A stretch of 64,000 nt of DNA from a candidate division WOR-1 bacterium RIFOXYB2_FULL_46_45 (GTDB lineage: Bacteria; Margulisbacteria; WOR-1; XYC2-FULL-46-14), in NCBI GenBank assembly GCA_001771585.1, contig MEUE01000001.1, forward strand, positions 620,001 to 684,000. Direction: 5' to 3'. Positions 1-6,423 of the stretch are shown one piece after another. The position numbers were made by a program, and so were the translations under genes. Position 1 is the first letter of the stretch. Every line of letters begins with the position of its first letter. Below the pieces are notes generated by a model. The model was given only the letters and a program-made list of their open reading frames with translations, was not told where the DNA came from and searched no databases.

Positions 1-978
1 CAGTTTCGAAAAATTACCGGCGGCCGCTTTGGGATCTGCCGTTTGTCTTTTCTTGTCGTCAACCACCAGGCTCTTTTTGGCCATCTGGATAGCGTCCTGC
101 ACCGCTTTTGGAATACTGACTTTATCTTTGGAATCGCCTGCCTCCAAATAGGCCTGTTGGGCGACCAGATGGATTAACCCCTGCTGGACTTCCCTTCTTC
201 CACCTTCCATAAACATCAGGGCAATTTCCGGAACTTCGGCATTCATCTGGTTTTGAATCTCTTTTAGTTCTTCGGCTATGCAATCGATATCGGTCTCAAC
301 GGTCCGGCTCCCCTCGATTGCCTTAAGGGCTTCACCCGCCAGGCGTTTATATGTCCCAATTCTCTGCGCTTTTCGTAAAACTCTTCTTGTTTCAACAATA
401 TCTTTGGGAGGAGAAAACTCGGCGGAATCCTTTATCAAGCGTAAAATCCTCTCCACTTCAAGGGGAGGAGTTTTTTTGTCGATAATTTTAGCCAGAAGAT
501 TTTTTTCTTCTTCCAGCCGGTGTAATAACAAGGGGCCTCCCCCTTTAGTTCCACCGCCCGCGGCAGGAACACCGGTTGGTTGCGCGGTCACCGCCTCCGC
601 ATCTTCCCCTTTTAACATTATATGCAACCGGTCAAGCAAGCTTGTTTTTCCAACCGTGGGGAAACCGCTTTCCCCCGCCAAAGCAAAAGCAAATTGTTCG
701 GTAAATGAGAACCCAAAACCTCTAAATAATTTCTCTCCCGCCAATCTCCTCTCTTTCAACTCCAGCGTCAATCCGCTCCCCAAAAGCCCGTATTTTCGAG
801 CCGCCATTTCAATATCCAGCCGGCCGGTGAAGGCGGTAACAACCGCCGAATCGGAGGCGATCTGCCGCCCCAACTGTTCGGACCCAAAATGCCGGCCCAA
901 TACTTTCGCCAATTCCGGATTGTATCCGGTGCTGGTTTTTAAACCGATCCAACTTATTTTTTGTGTTAAACTTATCAT
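1..978 (-). CDS. Unknown protein, partial (C-terminus beyond left edge)
   Basis: An uninterrupted reading frame of 326 codons runs from ATG at 978 off the left edge, so the protein is at least 326 residues. Its ATG overlaps the stop of the upstream gene as ATGA (975-978), so translation is probably coupled and the two belong to one operon. It begins MISLTQKISWIGLKTSTG and has no signal peptide or clear membrane helix. A Gly/Ala/Thr-rich linker near residues 126-148 separates two charged, mostly helical halves. I recognise no family or catalytic motif. It is probably cytoplasmic and works with its upstream neighbour, with which it shares the promoter near 2142-2178. Confidence 0.75.
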   Translation of the reverse strand, partial: MISLTQKISWIGLKTSTGYNPELAKVLGRHFGSEQLGRQIASDSAVVTAFTGRLDIEMAARKYGLLGSGLTLELKERRLAGEKLFRGFGFSFTEQFAFALAGESGFPTVGKTSLLDRLHIMLKGEDAEAVTAQPTGVPAAGGGTKGGGPLLLHRLEEEKNLLAKIIDKKTPPLEVERILRLIKDSAEFSPPKDIVETRRVLRKAQRIGTYKRLAGEALKAIEGSRTVETDIDCIAEELKEIQNQMNAEVPEIALMFMEGGRREVQQGLIHLVAQQAYLEAGDSKDKVSIPKAVQDAIQMAKKSLVVDDKKRQTADPKAAAGNFSKL

Positions 979-2120
979 TTTCCGCCACCTCCGGAATCCG
1001 CCGCGGCCTGTGCCTGACCCGATCCTCCGGAAGCTCCCGCTCCGTCTCCTCCCGATGCTTTTTCCGCCCGATCCGATTCCGCCTGCTTTAACGCGTCAAG
1101 AGCCATTTTAACAAGTGCCAGTTCATCCGCTTGAAGTCCCGTCCCTTTTTCAAGCTTGTTGGTCAATACTTTCTTTAAATCTTCCAAATCTTTCGCCTCT
1201 ATCTTTATCCCTTTCCCTTTTGCCGCCATTTTTCTCGCGAAAAAACGAATTTTCTCCGCGATAAGTTTTCGATCGTTTTCCGCGGTTGTCGAGTTAATTT
1301 TTTCTATATCTTCAATAAGCTTTTTTGTTTTTTGATCCAATTCTATTTTTGCCCCCCCCCTTTCTCCCCCTTTGTTTTTTTGTTCTTCCACCTGTTTTGC
1401 CAGAGCAATATCCCTGATCCGATCAGCCAAAGCCTTGATTTCAACGGACAAAAACATCGGCTTAACTAAGCCGGCCGCGCCCGCCAACAGCCATTCACAG
1501 TCGCCAACCGCTCCTCCTCTGATGATCGAAAGATACGCGGAAAAGCGCTGGGGTTTTTTTCCGGTCCTTATTATTGAAAGGAGATCTCCTCCGCTAAATT
1601 GCGGCGCCGCTGGAACCATTGCCAATGGGGCTGTTTTTGGTGCGGAGACGATTGTCTGAGCGGCAAATCTCCTGGAGATTTCGTCCATGACTTTGCCGGC
1701 AAAAGGATCATCGGTTAAATCGGCAATCCTGCCACCGCAACCGACAATATGTTGCAAAAGAGGTGCTTTGTCCGCGGGATTAGAGAGTGAAGAGATATAC
1801 TTTTCGTCAACCCGCATCGCTCTCATTACCATGGGCCTATACCATAAGCGGCTAATTCCAAATCTTCCCAACCAGGTTAAAGAAAGGCTGGCAAGTGTGG
1901 TTTCTCCCAAAACCAGCATAAAAGCAGAAAAACTAGAGAAATCGATAAAGGCCGCTTCATAGGCGCTTCCAAATAATTTATATCCGGCCACAGTGGTTAT
2001 GCATACCGAAGCCCCAAAAGACAAGGCCCTGACCACTTTACCGGAAAATCTCTTAAAATTAGAGACCGCTGTAGGCAAACGGAGATCTGTACCGCCAGGG
2101 ATTCGAACCGGTGTTATCAT
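975..2120 (-). CDS. Unknown membrane-anchored protein with coiled-coil and Gly-rich tail
   Basis: The protein has 381 residues if it starts at ATG 2120. I prefer this start because AAAGGAG lies 10 bases upstream; a GTG at 2129 would sit almost on that site. Two hydrophobic segments (about 30-48 and 60-82) suggest an N-terminal membrane hairpin. Residues 235-345 are charged and likely coiled coil, and the last 35 residues are a Gly/Ser/Ala-rich tail ending GGGGK. No known domain is recognisable. It heads an operon with the downstream partial gene (ATGA overlap) and is preceded by the GTGAAATTT-N14-CGATATATA promoter shared with other surface-type genes in this window. The function is unknown. 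Confidence 0.7.
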   Translation of the reverse strand: MITPVRIPGGTDLRLPTAVSNFKRFSGKVVRALSFGASVCITTVAGYKLFGSAYEAAFIDFSSFSAFMLVLGETTLASLSLTWLGRFGISRLWYRPMVMRAMRVDEKYISSLSNPADKAPLLQHIVGCGGRIADLTDDPFAGKVMDEISRRFAAQTIVSAPKTAPLAMVPAAPQFSGGDLLSIIRTGKKPQRFSAYLSIIRGGAVGDCEWLLAGAAGLVKPMFLSVEIKALADRIRDIALAKQVEEQKNKGGERGGAKIELDQKTKKLIEDIEKINSTTAENDRKLIAEKIRFFARKMAAKGKGIKIEAKDLEDLKKVLTNKLEKGTGLQADELALVKMALDALKQAESDRAEKASGGDGAGASGGSGQAQAAADSGGGGK

Positions 2121-2141
2121 CTCTCTCACTCTCCTTTCTTT

Positions 2142-2178
2142 CTATATATATATCGTCAAAATGAAAGCGAAATTTCAC
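2142..2178 (-). promoter_or_regulatory. Shared-motif promoter P1 (alternative-sigma-like)
   Basis: Read on the minus strand: GTGAAATTT (2178-2170), 14 bases, then CGATATATA from 2155, followed by TATAG. It lies directly upstream of the unknown membrane gene at 2120. Motif and spacing are identical to the copies at 18288, 21535 and 46751. Confidence 0.75.
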
Positions 2179-2190
2179 ATTATCTTATGT

Positions 2191-2223
2191 TTTTATTTCG
2201 TGGGGCAATTTCGGAAATTTCAC
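2191..2223 (-). promoter_or_regulatory. Second, upstream copy of the shared promoter motif (P1')
   Basis: On the minus strand GTGAAATTT (2223-2215) is followed after exactly 14 bases by CGAAATA from 2200. The 15-bp block GAAATTTCACATTAT occurs at 2169-2183 and again at 2214-2228, so the promoter region looks tandemly duplicated. Its -10 part matches the CGAAATA form found upstream of the secreted protein at 6368. Confidence 0.5.
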
Positions 2224-2337
2224 ATTATTTTACAATGGAGCGATAAAATTCCTGGGGTATACTATGAGAGCTACTTTAGGATCCGGCAAGGAAAAAAGGT
2301 TAAAACCCTACTGCTCCGGGGTTAAGGGGGAATTATC

Positions 2338-3645
2338 ATGTCAACAAAGGTAAAAGAGTTTATCGGAAGAACAGGGGAAACAGCTTATCAATTTAACATT
2401 GTCTTGGATCCGGTTCTTTATGTGGCGATTGATGTCGCGAAATACTTCCACAAGGCCATGATTTTTGATCTTGACAAGAATGTGCTGGAAAAGCCGTTCA
2501 CTTTTGATATCTCCAGGCAAGGATTTAATCTCCTGCTGGAAAAAATCAAGCAGCAGGCCTCAAAGCTGAAGACCGAGTCGATTGTAATCGGCATGGAAGC
2601 TACCGGTCATTATCACGAAACCCTAGTCGAACATCTGCGTTCCAATGGCTTTAAGGTGCTGCTCTTCAATCCTTATGCCACTTTCAAAACCAGAGTGCTG
2701 AATATCGATTATGTCAAAACCGACGAGATTGACTTAAAAGCCATAAGTGAAGCCATGCTCTTGGGTAAGGGGAGAGAATTCCGGCCGGATGGAGACATCT
2801 ACACGGAATTAAAATTGCTGACCAGATTCCGCCGCGCAAAATGCAAGGACAAGGTGATCCTGAAGAATCAAATGCTGCGCGACCTGGACCGCGTCTGGCC
2901 GGGACTGCTCAAAGAATGCCGCAGCAAATTCGGTCTTTTTACCAAGCTCTGGGAGAGCAAGATTGCCCGCGCCCTCCTCAAATTAAACCTTCTTCCGCAA
3001 CAGGTGGCCGCCCTTTCTCCCCATGAAATGCTGGACTTGCTGAAAACTCAAACAAAAGGGGTCGGCCTGTGTTGGGCAAACAAAATCATCAAGCACGCAG
3101 CAAATATCTTGCCTTGCAATGATAAGGAGGCGGCCATACATCTCCATGTCTTAAAAAGCAATCTTGCTCTCCTTGAATCGCTTGATAATTTGATTGACGA
3201 ATTGGAGCGCCGAACCGCCATCTTGTTGGCGGAAACGCCCGGCGTCTATCTGCTTTCGGTTCAAGGACTCAGCTCTATCAGAGTTGCCGAATTCATTGCC
3301 GAGATCGGCAATCCCTACAAATACAACAATGCTCAAGAGTGGGTTAAACTGGCCGGCATTAATCCATCCCGCTACCAGTCCGGAACAATGGATCGGAAGA
3401 CCAATCGCATCACCAAAGTCGGCAATACTTACTTAAGGCATACGCTCTTTAGCCTCGCTAGGGATATTTGCCGCTGGGAACCTTTGTTTGTCGAATACAA
3501 GAACAAGCTTTGTGATAAGGGCAAGCATATTCAGGTTGCCTACGGCGCGGCAGCCAATAAGTTCCTAAGAGTAGCTTTTTCTATGATGATCAGGAAGAGC
3601 AATTTTATTATTGATTACGAAACGAAAAAGGAGAAAAATGCCTAA
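2338..3645 (+). CDS. IS110/IS1111-family DEDD transposase
   Basis: This 435-residue recombinase catalyses transposition of its insertion sequence. The N-terminal RuvC-like DEDD domain shows D32 in YVAIDVAK, E87 in GMEATGHY, and the D129/D132 pair in KTDEIDLK. The C-terminal Transposase_20 domain contains the helix-hairpin-like LLSVQGLSSIRVAEFIAEIG and AGINPSRYQSGT, whose Ser348 is the likely serine nucleophile. At 435 residues it is somewhat longer than common family members (about 330-400), with extra residues before the DEDD domain. ATG 2338 follows the purine-rich AAGGGGG. The family is guided by an RNA encoded in the element's flank; a candidate lies downstream. The frame is intact, so the element may still be active. 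Confidence 0.93.
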   Translation: MSTKVKEFIGRTGETAYQFNIVLDPVLYVAIDVAKYFHKAMIFDLDKNVLEKPFTFDISRQGFNLLLEKIKQQASKLKTESIVIGMEATGHYHETLVEHLRSNGFKVLLFNPYATFKTRVLNIDYVKTDEIDLKAISEAMLLGKGREFRPDGDIYTELKLLTRFRRAKCKDKVILKNQMLRDLDRVWPGLLKECRSKFGLFTKLWESKIARALLKLNLLPQQVAALSPHEMLDLLKTQTKGVGLCWANKIIKHAANILPCNDKEAAIHLHVLKSNLALLESLDNLIDELERRTAILLAETPGVYLLSVQGLSSIRVAEFIAEIGNPYKYNNAQEWVKLAGINPSRYQSGTMDRKTNRITKVGNTYLRHTLFSLARDICRWEPLFVEYKNKLCDKGKHIQVAYGAAANKFLRVAFSMMIRKSNFIIDYETKKEKNA

Positions 3646-3779
3646 CCTAAAATATCATAACGAGGTTTCCGACTAAATCGGATCCTCAAATCCCGAATAA
3701 AGGGATAAGGACAGGTTTTGGCACTCTTCTCCGATTGATATTGTACTCTCTTTTGCCTGGAAAGTGCAACAAAAAAATG

Positions 3780-3956
3780 GCTTAAGGCAAGGCGGGCCTC
3801 AGGAAATTTCAGGAGGCGCTGATTTTATCAGCGACCTCGATTTAGTGCCAGAGGTCGCCTTGCCCAAACCAATGGTAGCACGGAAAGTTTGTGGAGCAAT
3901 TAAGGCTCGATATTATACGTGAAAGTGCAGTTTGCGGCAGGGTAAAAGCCTTAAGC
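3780..3956 (+). ncRNA. Candidate bridge RNA / seekRNA of the IS1111-type element
   Basis: GCTTAAGGC at 3780-3788 is perfectly complementary to GCCTTAAGC at 3948-3956, giving a 9-bp closing stem. A competing 9-bp stem pairs 3786-3794 with 3856-3864. Inside are hairpins GCCTC/GAGGC (3796-3817), CGCTGA/TCAGCG (3817-3833), CGACCTC/GAGGTCG with a 12-base loop (3832-3857) and AAGGCT/AGCCTT (3902-3952). IS1111-subgroup elements are known to encode their guide RNA downstream of the transposase, which is where this lies. The structure is visible in the sequence; assignment as the guide RNA is inference. Confidence 0.42.
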
Positions 3957-3982
3957 ATCGAAAGAAGGGAGGTGATCGAAAC

Positions 3983-4111
3983 TTGGCGAAAACAGGATTT
4001 AAAAACTTAGAAAATCCTGAAGGGGGAAACTATGCGCTTCAGCAAAAATCAATTATTGACAAAGTTTGCAGGTTATTTTGGTCCCCACAAAAAAAGGGAC
4101 AAGAATGTTAA
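3983..4111 (+). CDS. Short ORF with strong ribosome-binding site, perhaps a truncated gene start
   Basis: A TTG-initiated frame of 42 codons follows AAGGGAGGTGATC with about 8 bases of spacing, the best Shine-Dalgarno match in this region. The first 30 residues (LAKTGFKNLENPEGG, then a Gln/Lys/Ile-rich helix) look protein-like. The last residues are read out of the terminator hairpin at 4088-4130. One reading is that this is the 5' end of a gene cut off when the DUF4143 ATPase cassette arrived. It could also be a chance frame in the IS flank. Confidence 0.25.
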   Translation: MAKTGFKNLENPEGGNYALQQKSIIDKVCRLFWSPQKKGQEC

Positions 4112-4130
4112 TTCTTGTCCCTTTTTAACC
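4088..4130 (-). terminator. Rho-independent terminator, left copy of the repeat bracketing ATPase 1
   Basis: A perfect 16-bp stem pairs 4091-4106 with 4111-4126 around the loop GTTA. On the minus strand it is followed by seven T, so it would end transcription of the ATPase gene that stops at 4217. It is a near-exact copy of 5635-5678: the same stem core, one loop substitution and a small tail difference. Confidence 0.8.
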
Positions 4131-4216
4131 GGGGATTTAGGCAAAAAAACGGGAGGCCGAAACAATATAAAAACCTTTCTTTGACTTTTTTACATGTGCA
4201 TATAAAAAAGTCAAGA

Positions 4217-5533
4217 CTAATTTACACTGCAGAAAAACCACCAGGGAACCGCAAAAAGATTGTCGGCAAATTTTTCCGCATGGGACTGACGGCTTAAAAC
4301 AAATCCTCTTTTTAGCCGCCCTTTTGATAATTCCATCAGTGATCTTATTCCCGAAAAATCGGAGTTTGTGACTTTTTCGGAATATTTGAATTCATAGGCA
4401 AAAAGATCCAATCCTTGTTCGACCACCAGGTCAACTTCCGCGCCGGCCGCGGTCCTAAAAAAATACGGCTCTCCGCCAAACAGGTAAGAACGCTCCTGCT
4501 TAAAAAACTCAGAAACCATCAGAGATTCAAAGGTCCTGCCCACCAACTGGGAAGAAATCAAATTCGCCTTGCCGTATAAATTAAGGCAATGGTTAAAAAA
4601 ACCGATGTCAACCGAAAAAAGCTTCGGAGATTTCACCAGCCGGCTTCTTATGTCTTTGCAGAAAGAAGGGAGCAAGCAGACGTTAAACGAAGCGATCAGG
4701 ACGGAAATATACTTCTTGACGGTGTTAAAGGCCAATCCGGTTTCCCTGGATATGTTCGTATAATTTAAAATTTGCCCGCAGGTGCGGTGGGCAATTTTCC
4801 AAACCAGATCAAAATCCAGCACATTGCCAACCTCTCTTAAGTCCCGAACGTCCTTTTCGATATAAGTTTGATGGTAGTTTTGATGCAGCAATTTCACCTC
4901 GTCAATGTTGTCCTGAAGGTACGCCTCCGGAAACAAACCGTAAGACAGCGCTTTATCCAAGACGTTTTCCGCTCTTTCGTTGGCATCCGAAAACCCCAAG
5001 GCTTCGGACCTTATTGTTTCAAAATCCATCCGGCTTTTTTCCATCCATAAAGGACGGGGAGCGCCGCTTAATATCTCTGTGAAGGAAAGCGGATACATAT
5101 TCACAATTTCAACCCGCCCTCCCAGCGATTCGCTGGTCCTATGCAGCAGGGAAAGAGAACTTGAACCGGAAATCGCGATTTTTATTTTTTCCTTAAACTC
5201 ATCATGAAGAATCTTAAGGTTATTAAACGCTTCCGGAATCTTTTGTACTTCGTCAAAAATCAACAATACCGGCAAATCAATTTTTTCCAAAGGACAACCG
5301 ATAGCAACTTCCAATTTATTTTTAAGATCGGAAAATTTCCCCTTCCACAGCAAAGCATCTTCCAGTCGGTCTCCCAGATATTTTATAACCTTTCCTTTCC
5401 AATCCAATGAAAAATCAATTAAAAGAGTAGTTTTACCAACCTGCCTCGAACCTAAAATGGCTACTATTTTTGCATCTTCTTTAAAATTAAGCTTATTTAG
5501 TGCAATTTTGGCCAATCTTTGATATTTTTGCAT
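4217..5533 (-). CDS. AAA-family ATPase with C-terminal DUF4143 (copy 1)
   Basis: The protein has 438 residues from ATG 5533. I chose that start because a TTGACA/TACACT promoter lies at 5577-5549, inside the longer frame that opens at 5617. Walker A GSRQVGKTT is at 28-36 and Walker B LLIFDEVQK has its DE at 94-95. The sensor-like AISGSSS follows, and the C-terminal DUF4143 part shows the PD-(D/E)XK-like pattern AEVDLVVE...FAYEFKYS. The biochemical role of this widespread family is not established. It lies alone between two copies of a terminator-like direct repeat (4088 and 5635), suggesting arrival as a unit. A relative lies at 17110. Confidence 0.88.
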   Translation of the reverse strand: MQKYQRLAKIALNKLNFKEDAKIVAILGSRQVGKTTLLIDFSLDWKGKVIKYLGDRLEDALLWKGKFSDLKNKLEVAIGCPLEKIDLPVLLIFDEVQKIPEAFNNLKILHDEFKEKIKIAISGSSSLSLLHRTSESLGGRVEIVNMYPLSFTEILSGAPRPLWMEKSRMDFETIRSEALGFSDANERAENVLDKALSYGLFPEAYLQDNIDEVKLLHQNYHQTYIEKDVRDLREVGNVLDFDLVWKIAHRTCGQILNYTNISRETGLAFNTVKKYISVLIASFNVCLLPSFCKDIRSRLVKSPKLFSVDIGFFNHCLNLYGKANLISSQLVGRTFESLMVSEFFKQERSYLFGGEPYFFRTAAGAEVDLVVEQGLDLFAYEFKYSEKVTNSDFSGIRSLMELSKGRLKRGFVLSRQSHAEKFADNLFAVPWWFFCSVN

Positions 5534-5548
5534 GGCAATATTATCAAT

Positions 5549-5577
5549 AGTGTAACGGAATTGCTTAAATTTGTCAA
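5549..5577 (-). promoter_or_regulatory. Sigma-70-type promoter of ATPase copy 1
   Basis: On the minus strand TTGACA (5577-5572) is followed by a 17-base spacer and TACACT (5554-5549). The start codon at 5533 lies 15 bases after the -10. This decides the start of the ATPase gene. Confidence 0.7.
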
Positions 5578-5634
5578 GGCCGTTTTCCAGGGCCATGTAA
5601 ACTGGCCTAAAATGCAATATGGCAGGATGATTAA

Positions 5635-5678
5635 CAAAAAAAGGGACAAGAATGTTACTTCTTGTCCCTTTAAAAACC
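5635..5678 (-). terminator. Rho-independent terminator, right copy of the repeat bracketing ATPase 1
   Basis: A 13-bp stem pairs 5640-5652 with 5659-5671 and is followed by a run of T on the minus strand. It lies just beyond the stop of the secreted protein gene at 5691 and is its natural terminator. The left copy is at 4088-4130. Confidence 0.8.
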
Positions 5679-5690
5679 GTTAAAGAATCT

Positions 5691-6368
5691 TTATTTCAAA
5701 CCGAATTCCAGGTTGTCGATATTGTAGTTAATCTCTCCGGTCTCGGTCACGGCAACACAGATCAACTGGATCTTGACCAGTCCGCCCGAACCGTTCGCTA
5801 GATTGGGGTTCCACTTGAAATCCCCGCGCCCGTCGTTTTTGAACTTGGACATAGGGATTGAAACATGCTTCCACCCTTTCCAGTTCACGTCAATTTCGGA
5901 CGACCAGACATCGTCATAGATCGCTTTCCAGCTCTTGTCGACTTCAACATCGGTGTTGCCGTTGTCGTCGTCGTAAAGCTCGATCTTGAGCTTGCCGCTC
6001 CCTTCTCCCATACCATAGATATCTATTTCAAAACTGGTGTAAGGAGTGGCGTCAACGCCCAGCATGGAGCCCATACCGCCAACATACCAGCTCTTCGCCA
6101 TCCCCTTCATGTTCAGCGAATAGATACCAAGGTTGGGAATAACCGACGGTTCTCCGTCCTGCAGCTTGGCGTTCTTCACAATGGTCGGAATAAGGTTGTC
6201 AAAAACAAACCACTCCGGATCCTTGGTGTAGGTCCCGTCCTCAAAATTATCGATTAAATAAGGATAGGCTTTGCCGGCGCTTTTGCCGCCGGTAGTTGGA
6301 GCCGCCGCAAAACCGCAAAGCATCGGAACAATAAAAATCAGAGCGAATATTAATGCTAGCTTCTTCAT
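5691..6368 (-). CDS. Secreted carbohydrate-binding-type protein
   Basis: The protein has 225 residues. A signal peptide (MKKLALIFALIFIVPMLCGF) likely leaves a mature protein starting near residue 23. The rest is a single beta-sandwich-like domain with YLIDNFEDGTYTKDPEWF at its start and a terminal INYNIDNLEFG strand, the layout of carbohydrate-binding domains of the CBM11/CIA30-like type. It may bind glycan in the periplasm or outside the cell. ATG follows AAGGAGGTGAAATT. The shared promoter motif lies upstream at 6383-6416 and a terminator downstream at 5635-5678, so it is its own transcription unit below the permease operon. Ligand unknown. Confidence 0.7.
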   Translation of the reverse strand: MKKLALIFALIFIVPMLCGFAAAPTTGGKSAGKAYPYLIDNFEDGTYTKDPEWFVFDNLIPTIVKNAKLQDGEPSVIPNLGIYSLNMKGMAKSWYVGGMGSMLGVDATPYTSFEIDIYGMGEGSGKLKIELYDDDNGNTDVEVDKSWKAIYDDVWSSEIDVNWKGWKHVSIPMSKFKNDGRGDFKWNPNLANGSGGLVKIQLICVAVTETGEINYNIDNLEFGLK

Positions 6369-6382
6369 AATTTCACCTCCTT

Positions 6383-6416
6383 AAATATATTTCGGAATGT
6401 TTTTTAAAAAATTTCA
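6383..6416 (-). promoter_or_regulatory. Shared-motif promoter P5
   Basis: On the minus strand CTGAAATTT ends at 6409, a 14-base spacer follows, then CGAAATATATTTA from 6394. It precedes the secreted protein gene that starts at 6368. The first base differs (C for G), but spacing matches the other copies. Confidence 0.6.
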
Positions 6417-6423
6417 GGTTATT

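Larger units (their letters stand above)
2240..3970 (+). mobile_element. IS110/IS1111-family insertion sequence (ends approximate)
   Basis: The element consists of one DEDD transposase gene and a long structured 3' flank. IS110-family elements lack classical terminal inverted repeats and usually make no target duplication, so I cannot fix the ends. The left end should lie right of the tandem promoters ending at 2223. The right end should lie left of the terminator-like repeat at 4088. The long 3' non-coding flank is typical of the IS1111 subgroup. Confidence 0.5.
3646..4216. other. 571-base gene-poor region: structured IS flank, short ORF, terminator
   Basis: The left two thirds are dense in hairpins: GAGG/CCTC enclosing TCCGA/TCGGA (3662-3687), TCCC/GGGA (3691-3705), the multi-hairpin unit at 3780-3956, AGGATTT/AAATCCT (3994-4018) and CTGAAG/CTTCAG (4017-4042). 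A short frame with a strong ribosome-binding site lies at 3983-4111, and a terminator-type hairpin lies at 4088-4130. I see nothing between 4131 and 4216. Confidence 0.6.

Noticed and set aside
278-1111. Plus-strand open frame of 277 codons
   Set aside because: The minus strand has an uninterrupted frame here with ATGA coupling to its neighbour; the plus-strand protein is Ser/Pro-rich without structure.
2095-2115. GGATTCGAACC, which looks like the T-arm of a tRNA on the minus strand
   Set aside because: The flanking stem does not pair, no acceptor or anticodon arm fits, and it lies in the coding start of the unknown membrane protein.
3900-3925. CGATATTATACG as a shared-motif -10
   Set aside because: No GAAATTT lies 14 bases upstream, and it falls in the structured IS flank.
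3964-3976. AAGGGAGGTGATC as the end of a 16S rRNA gene
   Set aside because: It reads as the complement of the anti-Shine-Dalgarno, so it is a ribosome-binding site; no rRNA sequence surrounds it.
5534-5617. Longer N-terminus for ATPase copy 1
   Set aside because: The extra codons contain the TTGACA/TACACT promoter, and MQKYQRLAKIAL is a normal start for the family.
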